Source: Cellvibrionaceae bacterium (lineage in GTDB: Bacteria; Pseudomonadota; Gammaproteobacteria; Pseudomonadales; Cellvibrionaceae). From it: a stretch of 36,173 bases of DNA. The DNA is taken from assembly GCA_028281575.1 (NCBI GenBank), contig JANQJP010000040.1:1-36173 (forward strand). Direction: 5' to 3'. Below are positions 1 to 6,475 of this stretch, one piece after another (positions within the stretch are counted from its first letter, which is position 1; each line of letters begins with the position of its first letter). A program made the translations under genes and the position numbers. The notes under the pieces are model-generated. The model had not been told where the DNA came from. It ran no database searches and saw nothing but the letters and a program-made list of their open reading frames with translations.

Positions 1-7
1 CGTTATG
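1..7. repeat. 3' end of an attC-like recombination site at the window edge
   Basis: The window opens with CGTTATG, the same 3' core (GTTATG) that closes the attC-like site at 606-662. Only the last bases are present, so the rest of the site lies outside the window. If both sites are real, they bound the toxin-antitoxin pair as one gene cassette. The call rests on one short motif plus the matching site downstream. Confidence 0.4.
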
Positions 8-302
8 GCTTATCAGGTCGATCACGAGAAAGAGCTAGGTCATAAACTTCATTTCGATTACGCTTTCCTACAGCTAAAACAGTAACGGTAATTGTCGAAT
101 CGGAAACAGAATAAACAAGGCGGTAGCCAAGTTGTCGCAGCTTGATTTTGTACAAATTTTTACTGCCGCTAATCGCGGCCGAAGGAATATGAGGGTTGGT
201 TAACCTCTCAGCGAGTTTTTTCTTAAAAAGCTCGCGAATGGATGGCCCAAGTTTTTTCCATTCCTTGAGAGCGTTTTTCTTAAACGCCAATTCATAGGTC
301 AT
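3..302 (-). CDS. relE: RelE-family mRNA interferase toxin
   Basis: Toxin of a type II toxin-antitoxin pair. RelE proteins enter the ribosomal A site and cut mRNA, stopping growth when the antitoxin is lost. The 99-residue protein has the full family length. It keeps the family blocks ALKEWKKLG (11-19), YKIKLRQLGYRLVY (51-64) and VGKRNRNEVY (78-87). R61, R81 and Y87, the positions known to matter for catalysis in E. coli RelE, are all present, so an active toxin is expected. Its start codon overlaps the antitoxin stop by 11 bases, which is typical of translational coupling with the antitoxin made first. The stop codon is at the very edge of the window and the gene is complete. The pair appears to form an integron-type cassette. 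Confidence 0.93.
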   Translation of the reverse strand: MTYELAFKKNALKEWKKLGPSIRELFKKKLAERLTNPHIPSAAISGSKNLYKIKLRQLGYRLVYSVSDSTITVTVLAVGKRNRNEVYDLALSRDRPDKP

Positions 303-540
303 CTAAATTGACCTTTATACTTTCCTCGTTTAATCGACTCCTGGCGATTTCTAGCAGTTCCTTGTCTTCAATTAAATCCATCATAGCTTCATAGGCTTTG
401 GCGGGGATGCAATAAAAGGCAGGTTCATTCCTGTTCAAAACAGCGATGGGCATGCCTTCGCCACTGGTCACAACCTTCATGGGATTGGCTTTCAGCTCAG
501 AAATGCTGGCGGCCATATCAGTAAGTATCTGATTTGGCAT
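292..540 (-). CDS. Phd/YefM-type antitoxin (RelB/StbD partner of RelE)
   Basis: Antitoxin that binds and neutralises the RelE toxin encoded just downstream and probably represses its own promoter. The 82-residue protein has the Phd/YefM N-terminal fold: ISELKANPMKVV, then PIAVLNRNEPAFYCIP, then AYEAMMDLIED. The acidic C-terminal tail (about residues 60-82) is where such antitoxins wrap their toxin. It is not a ribbon-helix-helix RelB; it resembles StbD. A good ribosome site (TAGGAG) lies about 8 bases before the ATG at 540. The promoter and repeated GGTCTT half-sites lie directly upstream at 574-606. Toxin and antitoxin overlap by 11 bases. Confidence 0.9.
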   Translation of the reverse strand: MPNQILTDMAASISELKANPMKVVTSGEGMPIAVLNRNEPAFYCIPAKAYEAMMDLIEDKELLEIARSRLNEESIKVNLDDL

Positions 541-573
541 AGTTTTCTCCTACAATTAAACTTTAAAGCCCTG

Positions 574-606
574 ATAATAGGTCTTTTAAGAGGTCTTGTA
601 AAGACC
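574..606 (-). promoter_or_regulatory. Toxin-antitoxin promoter with overlapping operator half-sites
   Basis: Reading the minus strand, a -35 box TTTACA (602-597) is followed after exactly 17 bases by a -10 box TATTAT (579-574). Three copies of the half-site GGTCTT/AAGACC overlap it: 580-585 and 592-597 as a direct repeat, and 601-606 inverted to form GGTCTT-GTA-AAGACC. This is the arrangement expected for an antitoxin autorepressing its operon. The operator ends at the first base of the attC-like site. Confidence 0.65.
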
Positions 607-662
607 ATAACAAGGCGGTAAAGTACGCCCACAAAAAACGTGGGCTGGATGTGGGCGTTATG
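606..662. repeat. attC-like cassette recombination site
   Basis: The 57-bp element has perfectly complementary ends, CATAAC (606-611) and GTTATG (657-662), matching the RYYYAAC/GTTRRRY cores of integron attC sites, except that the right core reads GTTATGA. Inside is a hairpin GCCCAC (627-632)/GTGGGC (640-645) with an AAAAAAC loop. A second copy of GTGGGC at 651-656 gives an alternative pairing. It lies between the toxin-antitoxin promoter and a small downstream gene, where a cassette boundary would be. No integrase is in the window, so the integron itself is inferred. Confidence 0.55.
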
Positions 663-679
663 AGTCAACAATTGACTTT

Positions 680-856
680 ATGGTAAAAAATAAACATTTA
701 AAAGCTATTCTTGTCGGCGGTGGGGTATGTGGCATGATTGGGGCATACCTTGGCTTTATGGCAGGCTTTACTAAAGAGGGCGCTGGAGCTGGTTTTGTCT
801 TTGGCTGGATAGTAGGTGAAATTATAGGGCTTATGGTTTCCAAAACTTATGATTAA
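680..856 (+). CDS. Small glycine-zipper membrane protein (58 aa)
   Basis: No known family was recognised. The 58-residue product starts MVKNKHLKAILVGGG and has two hydrophobic segments, about residues 9-30 and 36-54. Both carry small residues spaced like a glycine zipper (GGGVCGMIGAYLG, then AGAGFVFGWIVGEIIG), which favours tight helix packing in the inner membrane. The tail VSKTYD is polar. The ATG at 680 has only a weak ribosome site. The gene directly follows the attC-like site and is co-oriented with the next gene, as expected for a cassette gene. The minus-strand reading of this stretch is compositionally poor (Pro/Thr/Ile), so the plus-strand reading is preferred. Confidence 0.55.
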   Translation: MVKNKHLKAILVGGGVCGMIGAYLGFMAGFTKEGAGAGFVFGWIVGEIIGLMVSKTYD

Positions 857-866
857 AGTATTAACT

Positions 867-900
867 CATAACAAAGCGCAGCAATCGAAAGTACAATGGC
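867..900. repeat. Degenerate attC-like left end
   Basis: CATAACAAAGCGC starts 10 bases after the stop of the 58-aa gene and resembles the left end of the site at 606 (CATAACAAGGCG). No matching GTTATG follows, so this would be a decayed or hybrid site. It is listed because of its position at a gene boundary. Weakly supported. Confidence 0.25.
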
Positions 901-1150
901 TAGAGACTTTTCTAAATTGCAACGCGAGCGGCATCCTATGCCTTCCTTTGTGAAGTCGGCCTTAGAAGATCATGCGCTTATCCAAGATTATCTTCAACGA
1001 CCAGCCCATCAGCAAAACGATTACATTGGTTGGATTAATCAGGCAAAGCTAGAATCAACAAAACAAAAGAGATTAAACCAGATGTTAGCCGAACTTAAAC
1101 AAGGTGGTGTTTACATGAAAATGGATCATCCAGCGTCAGCTAAAAAATAA
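896..1150 (+). CDS. OmdA-domain protein (YdeI / OmpD-associated family), stand-alone
   Basis: The 84-residue product matches the C-terminal OmdA domain of YdeI-type proteins, often labelled bacteriocin-protection proteins although the biochemical role is unclear. The family pattern is visible: MPSFVKSALEDHALIQDYL, then YIGWINQAKLESTKQKRL, then QMLAELKQGG. In longer homologues this domain follows an N-terminal DUF1801- or DUF1905-like domain; here it stands alone, as in many short versions. No signal peptide or membrane segment is seen, so it is probably cytosolic. The ribosome site is weak, and the start could be read from an upstream cassette promoter. It sits between a degenerate attC-like end and another attC-like hairpin. 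Confidence 0.7.
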   Translation: MARDFSKLQRERHPMPSFVKSALEDHALIQDYLQRPAHQQNDYIGWINQAKLESTKQKRLNQMLAELKQGGVYMKMDHPASAKK

Positions 1151-1176
1151 TATCAGTGAATCTGCAACAAAGATCA

Positions 1177-1258
1177 CATAACCAGTTTATCAAACATCGT
1201 TCCGGCCATAAAAAAACATGGCCTCCACTGGACGCGCAAAAAGACGCGCACCGTTTAT
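1177..1258. repeat. Probable divergent attC-like site with A-loop hairpin
   Basis: CATAAC at 1177-1182 is followed by a hairpin GGCCAT (1204-1209)/ATGGCC (1218-1223) with an A7-C loop. This closely parallels the hairpin with an A6-C loop in the site at 606-662. A direct repeat GACGCGC follows at about 1231-1249, and GTTTAT (1253-1258) could be a decayed right core. The shared loop design and its place just after a stop codon suggest the same class of site. Confidence 0.35.
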
Positions 1259-1299
1259 AAAAGCATTATACCTAAAAATTGAATCAAGGAGTATTTCAT

Positions 1300-1800
1300 A
1301 TGAAAATAAAGGCATTGTTTTTCTCGGTATTACTAGCATCTTCTTTTTCTGCTTACGCAGATGATGGGACGAAAGAAGCTAAGTTAAGTGAATTGTTAAA
1401 CGTAATGGGTATGGACTCAATGGTTGAGCAAATGTATTCACAAATGGAAGTAATGATGCAAAATATGTCTACCCAAATGGGTGTTCAACCTTCCGAGCAA
1501 GCAATCTTTGATGAATACTACAACCAGATGATTCTCGTAATGAGAGAGGATATGAGTTGGGCTAAAATGGAGCCTCTGATTGTTGATATCTACGATAGAA
1601 ATTTCACGGAAAAAGAAATAAATGACATGTTGGTATTTTATAAAACAGAAACTGGAAAGTCTCTTCTGCTAAAGATGCCAGCTGTAATGCAAGAGTCTAT
1701 GCAAATATCACAAACGTTAATGCAAACGTCGATTCCAAAAATTCAAGAAATTGCTAAAAAACTAGGAAAAGACCTGGAAAAATCACGTAACGGTAAGTAA
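1300..1800 (+). CDS. Periplasmic DUF2059 protein
   Basis: A 166-residue exported protein of the DUF2059 family, whose function is not established. It has a clear signal peptide (MKIKALFFSVLLASSFSAYA, cleavage before DDG). A helical, Met-rich segment follows, and then the conserved part: VDIYDRNFTEKEINDMLVF with YKTETGKSLLLKMP, the diagnostic DUF2059 motif. The start at 1300 is preferred over an earlier in-frame codon at 1279. An AAGGAG ribosome site lies at 1286-1291, about 8 bases before this ATG, and the signal peptide begins here. No obvious terminator follows. Confidence 0.85.
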   Translation: MKIKALFFSVLLASSFSAYADDGTKEAKLSELLNVMGMDSMVEQMYSQMEVMMQNMSTQMGVQPSEQAIFDEYYNQMILVMREDMSWAKMEPLIVDIYDRNFTEKEINDMLVFYKTETGKSLLLKMPAVMQESMQISQTLMQTSIPKIQEIAKKLGKDLEKSRNGK

Positions 1801-1853
1801 AGGCCTCGCCGTTTAAGCGGGTTTTAGGACAACAATCCTATAGAGAAAACACT

Positions 1854-2249
1854 ATGAATAGACTTGAAATTTCATACGATAAAATTCAGCATTGTGTCGT
1901 AAATAAGTATCCACAAGACGTTTCTTTAGCATTGGATTGCCCGCAAACTGGTGCTGGAAGAGAGTTTTCACCAACTAATTTAGTGGGCGCTGGTTTAGCT
2001 GGGTGCATGCTTTTATCAATGGGAGCAGTCGCCAACAAAGAAAGTATAGATATTGCAGGCACAAAAGTCGAAATAAATATGGATATGACCGCCAATAGAA
2101 TTGGCGAAATTATCTTAGACTTCTCTATGCCAATGAAATACTCAAGACGCGAAAGTGACAAGCTCGAAGCATCAATTAGTTTATGTCCGATTTATTCTAG
2201 TTTTCACCCAGATACAAAAATAACTGTTAATTTTAATTATCCAAACTAG
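1854..2249 (+). CDS. OsmC-family protein (peroxide-reducing type)
   Basis: A 131-residue cytosolic protein of the OsmC/Ohr superfamily, thiol peroxidases acting on organic hydroperoxides. The two expected cysteines are present: C51 in GLAGCMLLS at the start of the central helix, and C111 in SLCPIYSSF. The length fits the family. The central block FSPTNLVGAGLAGC is characteristic. It is closer to the broader OsmC class than to Ohr proper, so the exact substrate is uncertain. The ribosome site is weak. It is co-oriented with the DUF2059 gene about 50 bases upstream and may be cotranscribed with it. Confidence 0.82.
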   Translation: MNRLEISYDKIQHCVVNKYPQDVSLALDCPQTGAGREFSPTNLVGAGLAGCMLLSMGAVANKESIDIAGTKVEINMDMTANRIGEIILDFSMPMKYSRRESDKLEASISLCPIYSSFHPDTKITVNFNYPN

Positions 2250-2421
2250 ATAAAAAGAAGCACTATCATTGGCCGACAATGAGTAGCAGGAAGATACGAA
2301 GACGACACTAGCACTTAGAATACACTAATCCTGGCAACCCAATTATGTTCAGGGGTGGATTTGCTCTTCTAACTCAAAACTCCGCTATATAACGAAAATT
2401 TCACATTGCGACCTTAGGCGT

Positions 2422-2586
2422 TTAAAAGTCGAGTTGATCTATGCGAAGAATTATCGCTGTGTTCAGGAAGCTAAGACGGGCATCTTTGAATACATTGAGA
2501 TATTTTACAACCGGAAAAGAAGACATTCTGCGAACGGAAATCTAAGCCCTGTTGCGCTCGAAGAACGGGTGGCATCCGCCGCCTAG
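2422..2586 (+). pseudogene. Remnant of an IS3-family transposase (C-terminal end)
   Basis: Translating the plus strand in the frame ending at TAG 2584-2586 gives LKVELIYAKNY, then CVQEAKTGIFEYIEIFYN, then RKRRHSANGNLSPVALEE. This is the familiar C-terminus of IS3-family OrfB transposases (the family consensus is like IFEYIEVFYNRxRRHSxLGYLSP). Only about 50 residues survive. Upstream the frame is degenerate and no start is available. The following TGTCTACTTTTTGTGG stretch (2591-2606) looks like an IS3-type terminal repeat. The element is a dead relic that fills most of the 2250-2640 gap. Confidence 0.7.
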
Positions 2587-2590
2587 ATAA

Positions 2591-2606
2591 CTGTCTACTT
2601 TTTGTG
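2591..2606. mobile_element. Possible right end of the decayed IS3-family element
   Basis: TGTCTACTTTTTGTGG follows the transposase remnant stop by 4 bases and resembles terminal repeats of IS3-family elements. No matching left end was found upstream, in keeping with a truncated copy. Confidence 0.35.
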
Positions 2607-2640
2607 GAGCACACCACAGTACACATAAAGGAAATAAAAT

Positions 2641-3021
2641 ATGAGCAAAATGTTAAGATGGACTTTAGGGGCAATTACGTTTAAATATTATATGCGCCAA
2701 TTTATAATTGGCTGTTTCTTTTACGCATTCTATTGGTATATGTTTACCGATCTAGGTGGCTCGATGCCTACAGCACTAATAGTTCTATTCACAACTAATT
2801 TGGTGTTCTTTGCTTATTCTAAATTTTCTCTAACTTCATTTTTAGAATTTTTAAACGGTGGACCTGTTCTACATGGTAGTTTTTTTGGTCGCGTATTTTA
2901 CAGTTTATTGTGTTTTTGTTTTACGGTCTTTCTTGCTCCACTTGGTTTGGCATATTTATTCTATCTATCGTATAAACAAGATACTGCTAACAAGCAACCA
3001 CAGCCGACCGGAACTAATTGA
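2641..3021 (+). CDS. Small integral membrane protein of unknown function
   Basis: Not recognised as a known family. The 126-residue product has about three hydrophobic segments: residues 18-36 (aromatic-rich, FIIGCFFYAFYWYMF), about 44-62 (ALIVLFTTNLVFFAY) and about 84-110 (VFYSLLCFCFTVFLAPLG). A short polar tail ends QPQPTGTN. AAGGAA stands about 7 bases before the ATG, a good ribosome site. It lies just downstream of the IS3 remnant and stands alone. It is probably real because of its RBS and composition. Confidence 0.6.
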   Translation: MSKMLRWTLGAITFKYYMRQFIIGCFFYAFYWYMFTDLGGSMPTALIVLFTTNLVFFAYSKFSLTSFLEFLNGGPVLHGSFFGRVFYSLLCFCFTVFLAPLGLAYLFYLSYKQDTANKQPQPTGTN

Positions 3022-3144
3022 ATATAGGGTTCGCTGAAACTAACTTTCCCAATGAACATAAGGAAAAAAATATTGAAAAGTCATATTACTTTTATACCAT
3101 CAAGCATCTTAGTGCCTGACTGCGAAGCTCTTCAAACTACAGCC

Positions 3145-3161
3145 AGATTAGCCCCTAATCT
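3145..3161. terminator. Possible hairpin after the small membrane protein gene
   Basis: AGATTAG-CCC-CTAATCT forms a 7-bp stem with a 3-base loop, followed by TT only. It could end transcription of the gene at 2641-3021, but the T run is short and the stem is AT-rich. Confidence 0.3.
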
Positions 3162-3197
3162 TTGAAAACCTATCCATGCTCAACAGGAGACGTATTT

Positions 3198-3323
3198 TTG
3201 ACTTTAGGTATAATCCATGAAAACTTAAAGCATTCTGAAATGCTAGTAAAAAATTGTGGATTAGACAACACAAGAACCAGAGAAATTTCTATAGGTCCTG
3301 ACTGCCAACTAAAATACGGATGA
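3198..3323 (+). CDS. Possible small ORF (41 aa), uncertain
   Basis: A 41-codon frame starts at TTG 3198 and stops at 3321-3323. AGGAG (3185-3189) lies 8 bases before the start, and the stop lies one base before the ATG of the next gene. The product (ending REISIGPDCQLKYG) matches nothing I recognise and has no membrane segment. It could be a short upstream or leader-like peptide coupled to the metallopeptidase gene, or a gene remnant. Low confidence. The rest of the 3022-3324 gap shows nothing else coding. Confidence 0.22.
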   Translation: MTLGIIHENLKHSEMLVKNCGLDNTRTREISIGPDCQLKYG

Positions 3324-3324
3324 A

Positions 3325-4332
3325 ATGATTTCAAAGAAGAGATTTAAACCTTTCACAAATACGAGAGTTTTTTTCGACTCTATATTCAAGATGTTTAAAA
3401 CATTTCACATACTTCAACTAACTTTATTATTGACTTCCATCTTTAATCATTCCACGCAAGCCGAAATTTACAAGTGGATTGATGAAAATGGAAAAATACA
3501 TTTCAGTGATAAGAAAATCAATGGCACAAATCAAGAGGCTATTAAATTAAATTCGACGAAATCATATTGGGCCAAGTTTGACATTAAAATCAAGACGAAA
3601 GAAGTAAATTTAACCATTTCCGAGAGACAGAATATTGTCAATGGCGTAAATTATGTTTACGAGTTTTTCGATAAAATCTTGTATTTTGATATATATAAAA
3701 CTGTTCCAGTTAATATTTTAATTCTAAAAAACAGAGATGTTTACGTTAAGTATCTGATCGAACACATGGGAGTTAGCTACACTTCCTCCTGGGGTGTATA
3801 TTTTCGAAAAGAAAACCAGATAGTTGTTTACCTTCGTGAAGATAGAGATAAAACATTTAGAACAATAAGACATGAAGTTAGTCATGCAATCGTTGATACG
3901 ATCATGCCATATGCTCCCGCATGGCTCAATGAGGGTTTAGCTGAGCAAATGGAAACGATAAACCGAAGTTCTTCAGGTTTGTATATTCAGCCGAATATAC
4001 CCAACTATAGAAACGTTAATTGGGCGAAAGAAAATGATGCGTTAACCGATATTTCTGAATTTCTAAAGTTGCCTAGCGACAAATGGAGACACTCTCTTAG
4101 AAACAATAGAAAGAGCTTACAAAGTCAAACTGGCCAATTTGTGTACTTTTTGCTCTCAACACCCCCGAACCGTAACTTTGTTACAAGATTAATGCACCAA
4201 TTCAGTCGAGGGAATCGAACACTGTCTTACTACCTCGCTGAAGATAACTATATAGGCGGAGTTAAAGCTCTAGACCTTAACTGGGCCGGCTGGGTGAAGA
4301 ATCAAAGCAAAGATGTTATTAGATTCTACTAA
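3325..4332 (+). CDS. Exported DUF4124 / gluzincin-type metallopeptidase
   Basis: A two-part exported protein. The N-terminal DUF4124 domain (about residues 46-66, AEIYKWIDENGKIHFSD) is a short beta domain common in envelope proteins. The C-terminal part is a zinc peptidase-like domain with HEVSH at 183-187 and NEGLAE at 202-207. H183 and H187 would bind zinc, E184 would be the catalytic base and E203 the third ligand, as in gluzincins of the DUF1570/peptidase MA type. The signal sequence begins at M23 (MFKTFHILQLTLLL, ending STQA). The true start may therefore be 3391; the longer 335-residue reading starts at 3325. Substrate unknown. Confidence 0.75.
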   Translation: MISKKRFKPFTNTRVFFDSIFKMFKTFHILQLTLLLTSIFNHSTQAEIYKWIDENGKIHFSDKKINGTNQEAIKLNSTKSYWAKFDIKIKTKEVNLTISERQNIVNGVNYVYEFFDKILYFDIYKTVPVNILILKNRDVYVKYLIEHMGVSYTSSWGVYFRKENQIVVYLREDRDKTFRTIRHEVSHAIVDTIMPYAPAWLNEGLAEQMETINRSSSGLYIQPNIPNYRNVNWAKENDALTDISEFLKLPSDKWRHSLRNNRKSLQSQTGQFVYFLLSTPPNRNFVTRLMHQFSRGNRTLSYYLAEDNYIGGVKALDLNWAGWVKNQSKDVIRFY

Positions 4333-4516
4333 CACCTAGAGATACTAGTTTTATCGCCTATTCAATCTAACATCATGCAATTGACTCCGAATATGGAGTG
4401 TCTGTCTTACAGCAGAAGGGAGTACATTTAAGTGAGCCGTGTATCTTTACACCATTTTCCCATTAACGCTGGTAGGCTTGAAGCGATTTATTTAAATCGA
4501 GGCACAATAAGCGCGC

Positions 4517-4933
4517 ATGTACAAAACACCAAAAAGCGAATTGGAAGTAAACAATTTAGAGCATCAATATCTGGAGCTAAAGATGCAGCAGCGTCCAGTG
4601 CTCGGGTTCACTACAGCAATACTTTTGTCTATAGTTACACTAGCGTTGCTTAGCTTAGAATCAGGCCGGGTTCCAGGAATCATATTCTTTCTTCCAGGCG
4701 TAGCAGCAGGACTTGGATTAAAGTTGATTGGCCGCCCTATATCTGAGATACATAGAGTAATACCGAGTATATTTGTCGGTTTACTGGTATTTTTGTACTT
4801 CTTGGGAAATGGATTGCTATTAACTTATATAATGCCATTACTTAATCTTGGGTGTTGTTACGCAATTTCCAGAAGAACTTTAAATTATGAACAGGAGTGT
4901 ATTCTTTATAAGAAAAAACTCAATAAGATATAG
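4517..4933 (+). CDS. Membrane protein with N-terminal YxxPKSEL motif
   Basis: A 138-residue membrane protein not assigned to a family. It begins MYKTPKSEL, a short soluble motif also seen at the start of the RDD protein at 8921 (YQAPKSEL). Hydrophobic segments lie at about residues 29-47 (VLGFTTAILLSIVTLALL), 53-72, 84-100 and 103-118. The C-terminus is basic (YKKKLNKI). The ATG lacks a strong ribosome site. Its stop codon TAG (4931-4933) abuts the stop of the opposing PepSY gene with no bases between. An overlapping frame at 4432-4653 is not supported. Confidence 0.6.
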   Translation: MYKTPKSELEVNNLEHQYLELKMQQRPVLGFTTAILLSIVTLALLSLESGRVPGIIFFLPGVAAGLGLKLIGRPISEIHRVIPSIFVGLLVFLYFLGNGLLLTYIMPLLNLGCCYAISRRTLNYEQECILYKKKLNKI

Positions 4934-6475
4934 CTACCTAGGTACGGACCAGGTGTGAGTCAATTTATCACCGTTACGCAATATGATATTAGCTGATATA
5001 GCTTTTGCCTGAGTAAGTTCCTTCTGCGTGAATTCAGCGCGCAATTCAGAGCGCCGTCCCAGTCTTGACGCGTCTACCGAAACCTGTTTATCCACACCGA
5101 TTAAAGTGAGTTCAACGCTAACAATATTAGGGCGCCCCACTTGAGAAGATATGAGTAAGCGTACCAAGCCAGATAATTCGGTTTGGGCATTGCTTGCCAG
5201 CACGAGCTGACTATCGATATTCAGCCATGACTTTTTTGGAAGATACAATTCGTGTTTCGGCGCGTATGGCCCCTGTTGCTTATCGTACCAAAATGCACCA
5301 AAAATCATCGTAGCTAACAAAACAGGTAAGGTAGCGATTTGCGCCTTAGTTGGCGACATTGTTTTTAATCGGCGCCAGGTAAGCCATACCCCACTGACGG
5401 ATAATCCCGTCATAGCAATACCCAAAAAAAACCAAAGGATTTTTGTTACGAGCCCGCCGAGATAACCAAAGTGAAGTGGATCGGCAACCTGATTTAAATA
5501 CGCTACCCAACCTATTTCTTCAGCGCGCTGAACTTTTATGACTTCTGCACTCACGGGATCTAGAAAAACACTGTTCGCCCTATCGCGCACCCAAAAATCG
5601 TTATTTCTACCCTTTATAGAAACCGTTTGATTTGGGTTGAGTGAAAAAAAAATTGCACGTGGTTCCAGTTCGGGAAAGGCCTGCTTAGCGGCTACAACAA
5701 GCGCATCGGCGTTCGCGTCTTTTATTACAGTGCCGTAGTTCTGCAATTGCTGCTGTTCAAGTTTAGGTTGCTGCGGTTCAAAACGGCTTCCCGTAAAAAA
5801 CGCAGCGAACTCAGCCAAGTACCAAAGGCTCGTCGCGATAATAACGATAAAGAACCATGAAGCCCAAAGGCCAGTAGCTTTATGGCCGTCACCAACGGCG
5901 ACGCGTAAGCCTTTATCAAAGCGTATACGCGTGGCGATAGTTCGCCAATTGCGTGTTGTTCTAAGACCGGTATAGAGCGAAATTGTCAAAACAAATGCTA
6001 GAGATGTAACCAGGGGCAAACCGATAACATTCGGCATAAAAAGATAACGGTGCAAATCACGAAAAAACCGCTGCACGGTTAAGGTGTGCGACGTGCCGGT
6101 AACCTTTCCCGTCCATTGGTTTATATGGAGAAAATAGTTGCGCCCATATTCATCCAACATTCGCGCACGATAGGCAAAGTGATCGCTCCGCATCGAAAAA
6201 ATGGATACAACCGTGTCACCAGGACGATAGTTTCGCGCAGCAGCTTCGATTTCACCCCATGATGCCATAGCGCCATCGGGTACTACGCGCATGTCCTTCT
6301 GAATCAGCCAATCAATTTCGTTGGAAATGACGGCAAAGGTGCCCGTGAAGAGCACCAAAGTCATAACCGCAGCCAAATGAAAACCTACCCACGTATGCAA
6401 ACCATAGAGTTTTTTGCGCGCAGTTTTTTTCCTGGGCGAACGAGTGGCGTTTGCACCGGCCACCGCAATTACCAC
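4934..6475 (-). CDS. PepSY-associated TM protein, siderophore-linked
   Basis: A 513-residue inner-membrane protein of the PepSY_TM family (PiuB/FpvG-like). These are often encoded with siderophore receptors and are thought to help reduce or release iron from ferric siderophores in the periplasm. Segments: TM1 about residues 29-53 (GFHLAAVMTLVLFTGTFAV), TM2 about 150-172, TM3 about 202-227, TM4 about 343-368 and TM5 about 382-398. A periplasmic PepSY-like region lies between TM1 and TM2, and another between TM3 and TM4. A beta-rich periplasmic tail ends the protein. The N-terminus is basic (RSPRKKTARKK). Its start overlaps the receptor stop by 7 bases, so it is cotranscribed and probably translationally coupled with the receptor under the same Fur control. 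Confidence 0.88.
   Translation of the reverse strand: MVIAVAGANATRSPRKKTARKKLYGLHTWVGFHLAAVMTLVLFTGTFAVISNEIDWLIQKDMRVVPDGAMASWGEIEAAARNYRPGDTVVSIFSMRSDHFAYRARMLDEYGRNYFLHINQWTGKVTGTSHTLTVQRFFRDLHRYLFMPNVIGLPLVTSLAFVLTISLYTGLRTTRNWRTIATRIRFDKGLRVAVGDGHKATGLWASWFFIVIIATSLWYLAEFAAFFTGSRFEPQQPKLEQQQLQNYGTVIKDANADALVVAAKQAFPELEPRAIFFSLNPNQTVSIKGRNNDFWVRDRANSVFLDPVSAEVIKVQRAEEIGWVAYLNQVADPLHFGYLGGLVTKILWFFLGIAMTGLSVSGVWLTWRRLKTMSPTKAQIATLPVLLATMIFGAFWYDKQQGPYAPKHELYLPKKSWLNIDSQLVLASNAQTELSGLVRLLISSQVGRPNIVSVELTLIGVDKQVSVDASRLGRRSELRAEFTQKELTQAKAISANIILRNGDKLTHTWSVPR

Noticed and set aside
658-843. Minus-strand 61-residue frame opposite the small membrane protein gene
   Set aside because: Its composition is Pro/Thr/Ile-rich without any domain, while the plus-strand frame at 680-856 makes a sensible membrane protein.
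1801-1835. Terminator after the DUF2059 gene
   Set aside because: The possible stem is only three base pairs with an uncertain loop; TTTT alone is not enough.
2471-2674. 67-residue minus-strand frame over the IS3 remnant
   Set aside because: The plus strand of the same stretch encodes a recognisable IS3 transposase C-terminus.
3198-3213. TTGACT and TATAAT as a promoter pair
   Set aside because: Only five bases separate them, far less than the 16-18 needed.
4432-4653. 73-residue plus-strand frame overlapping the 138-aa membrane protein gene
   Set aside because: Overlaps in another frame, no recognisable content, and a weaker case than the multi-segment membrane protein.
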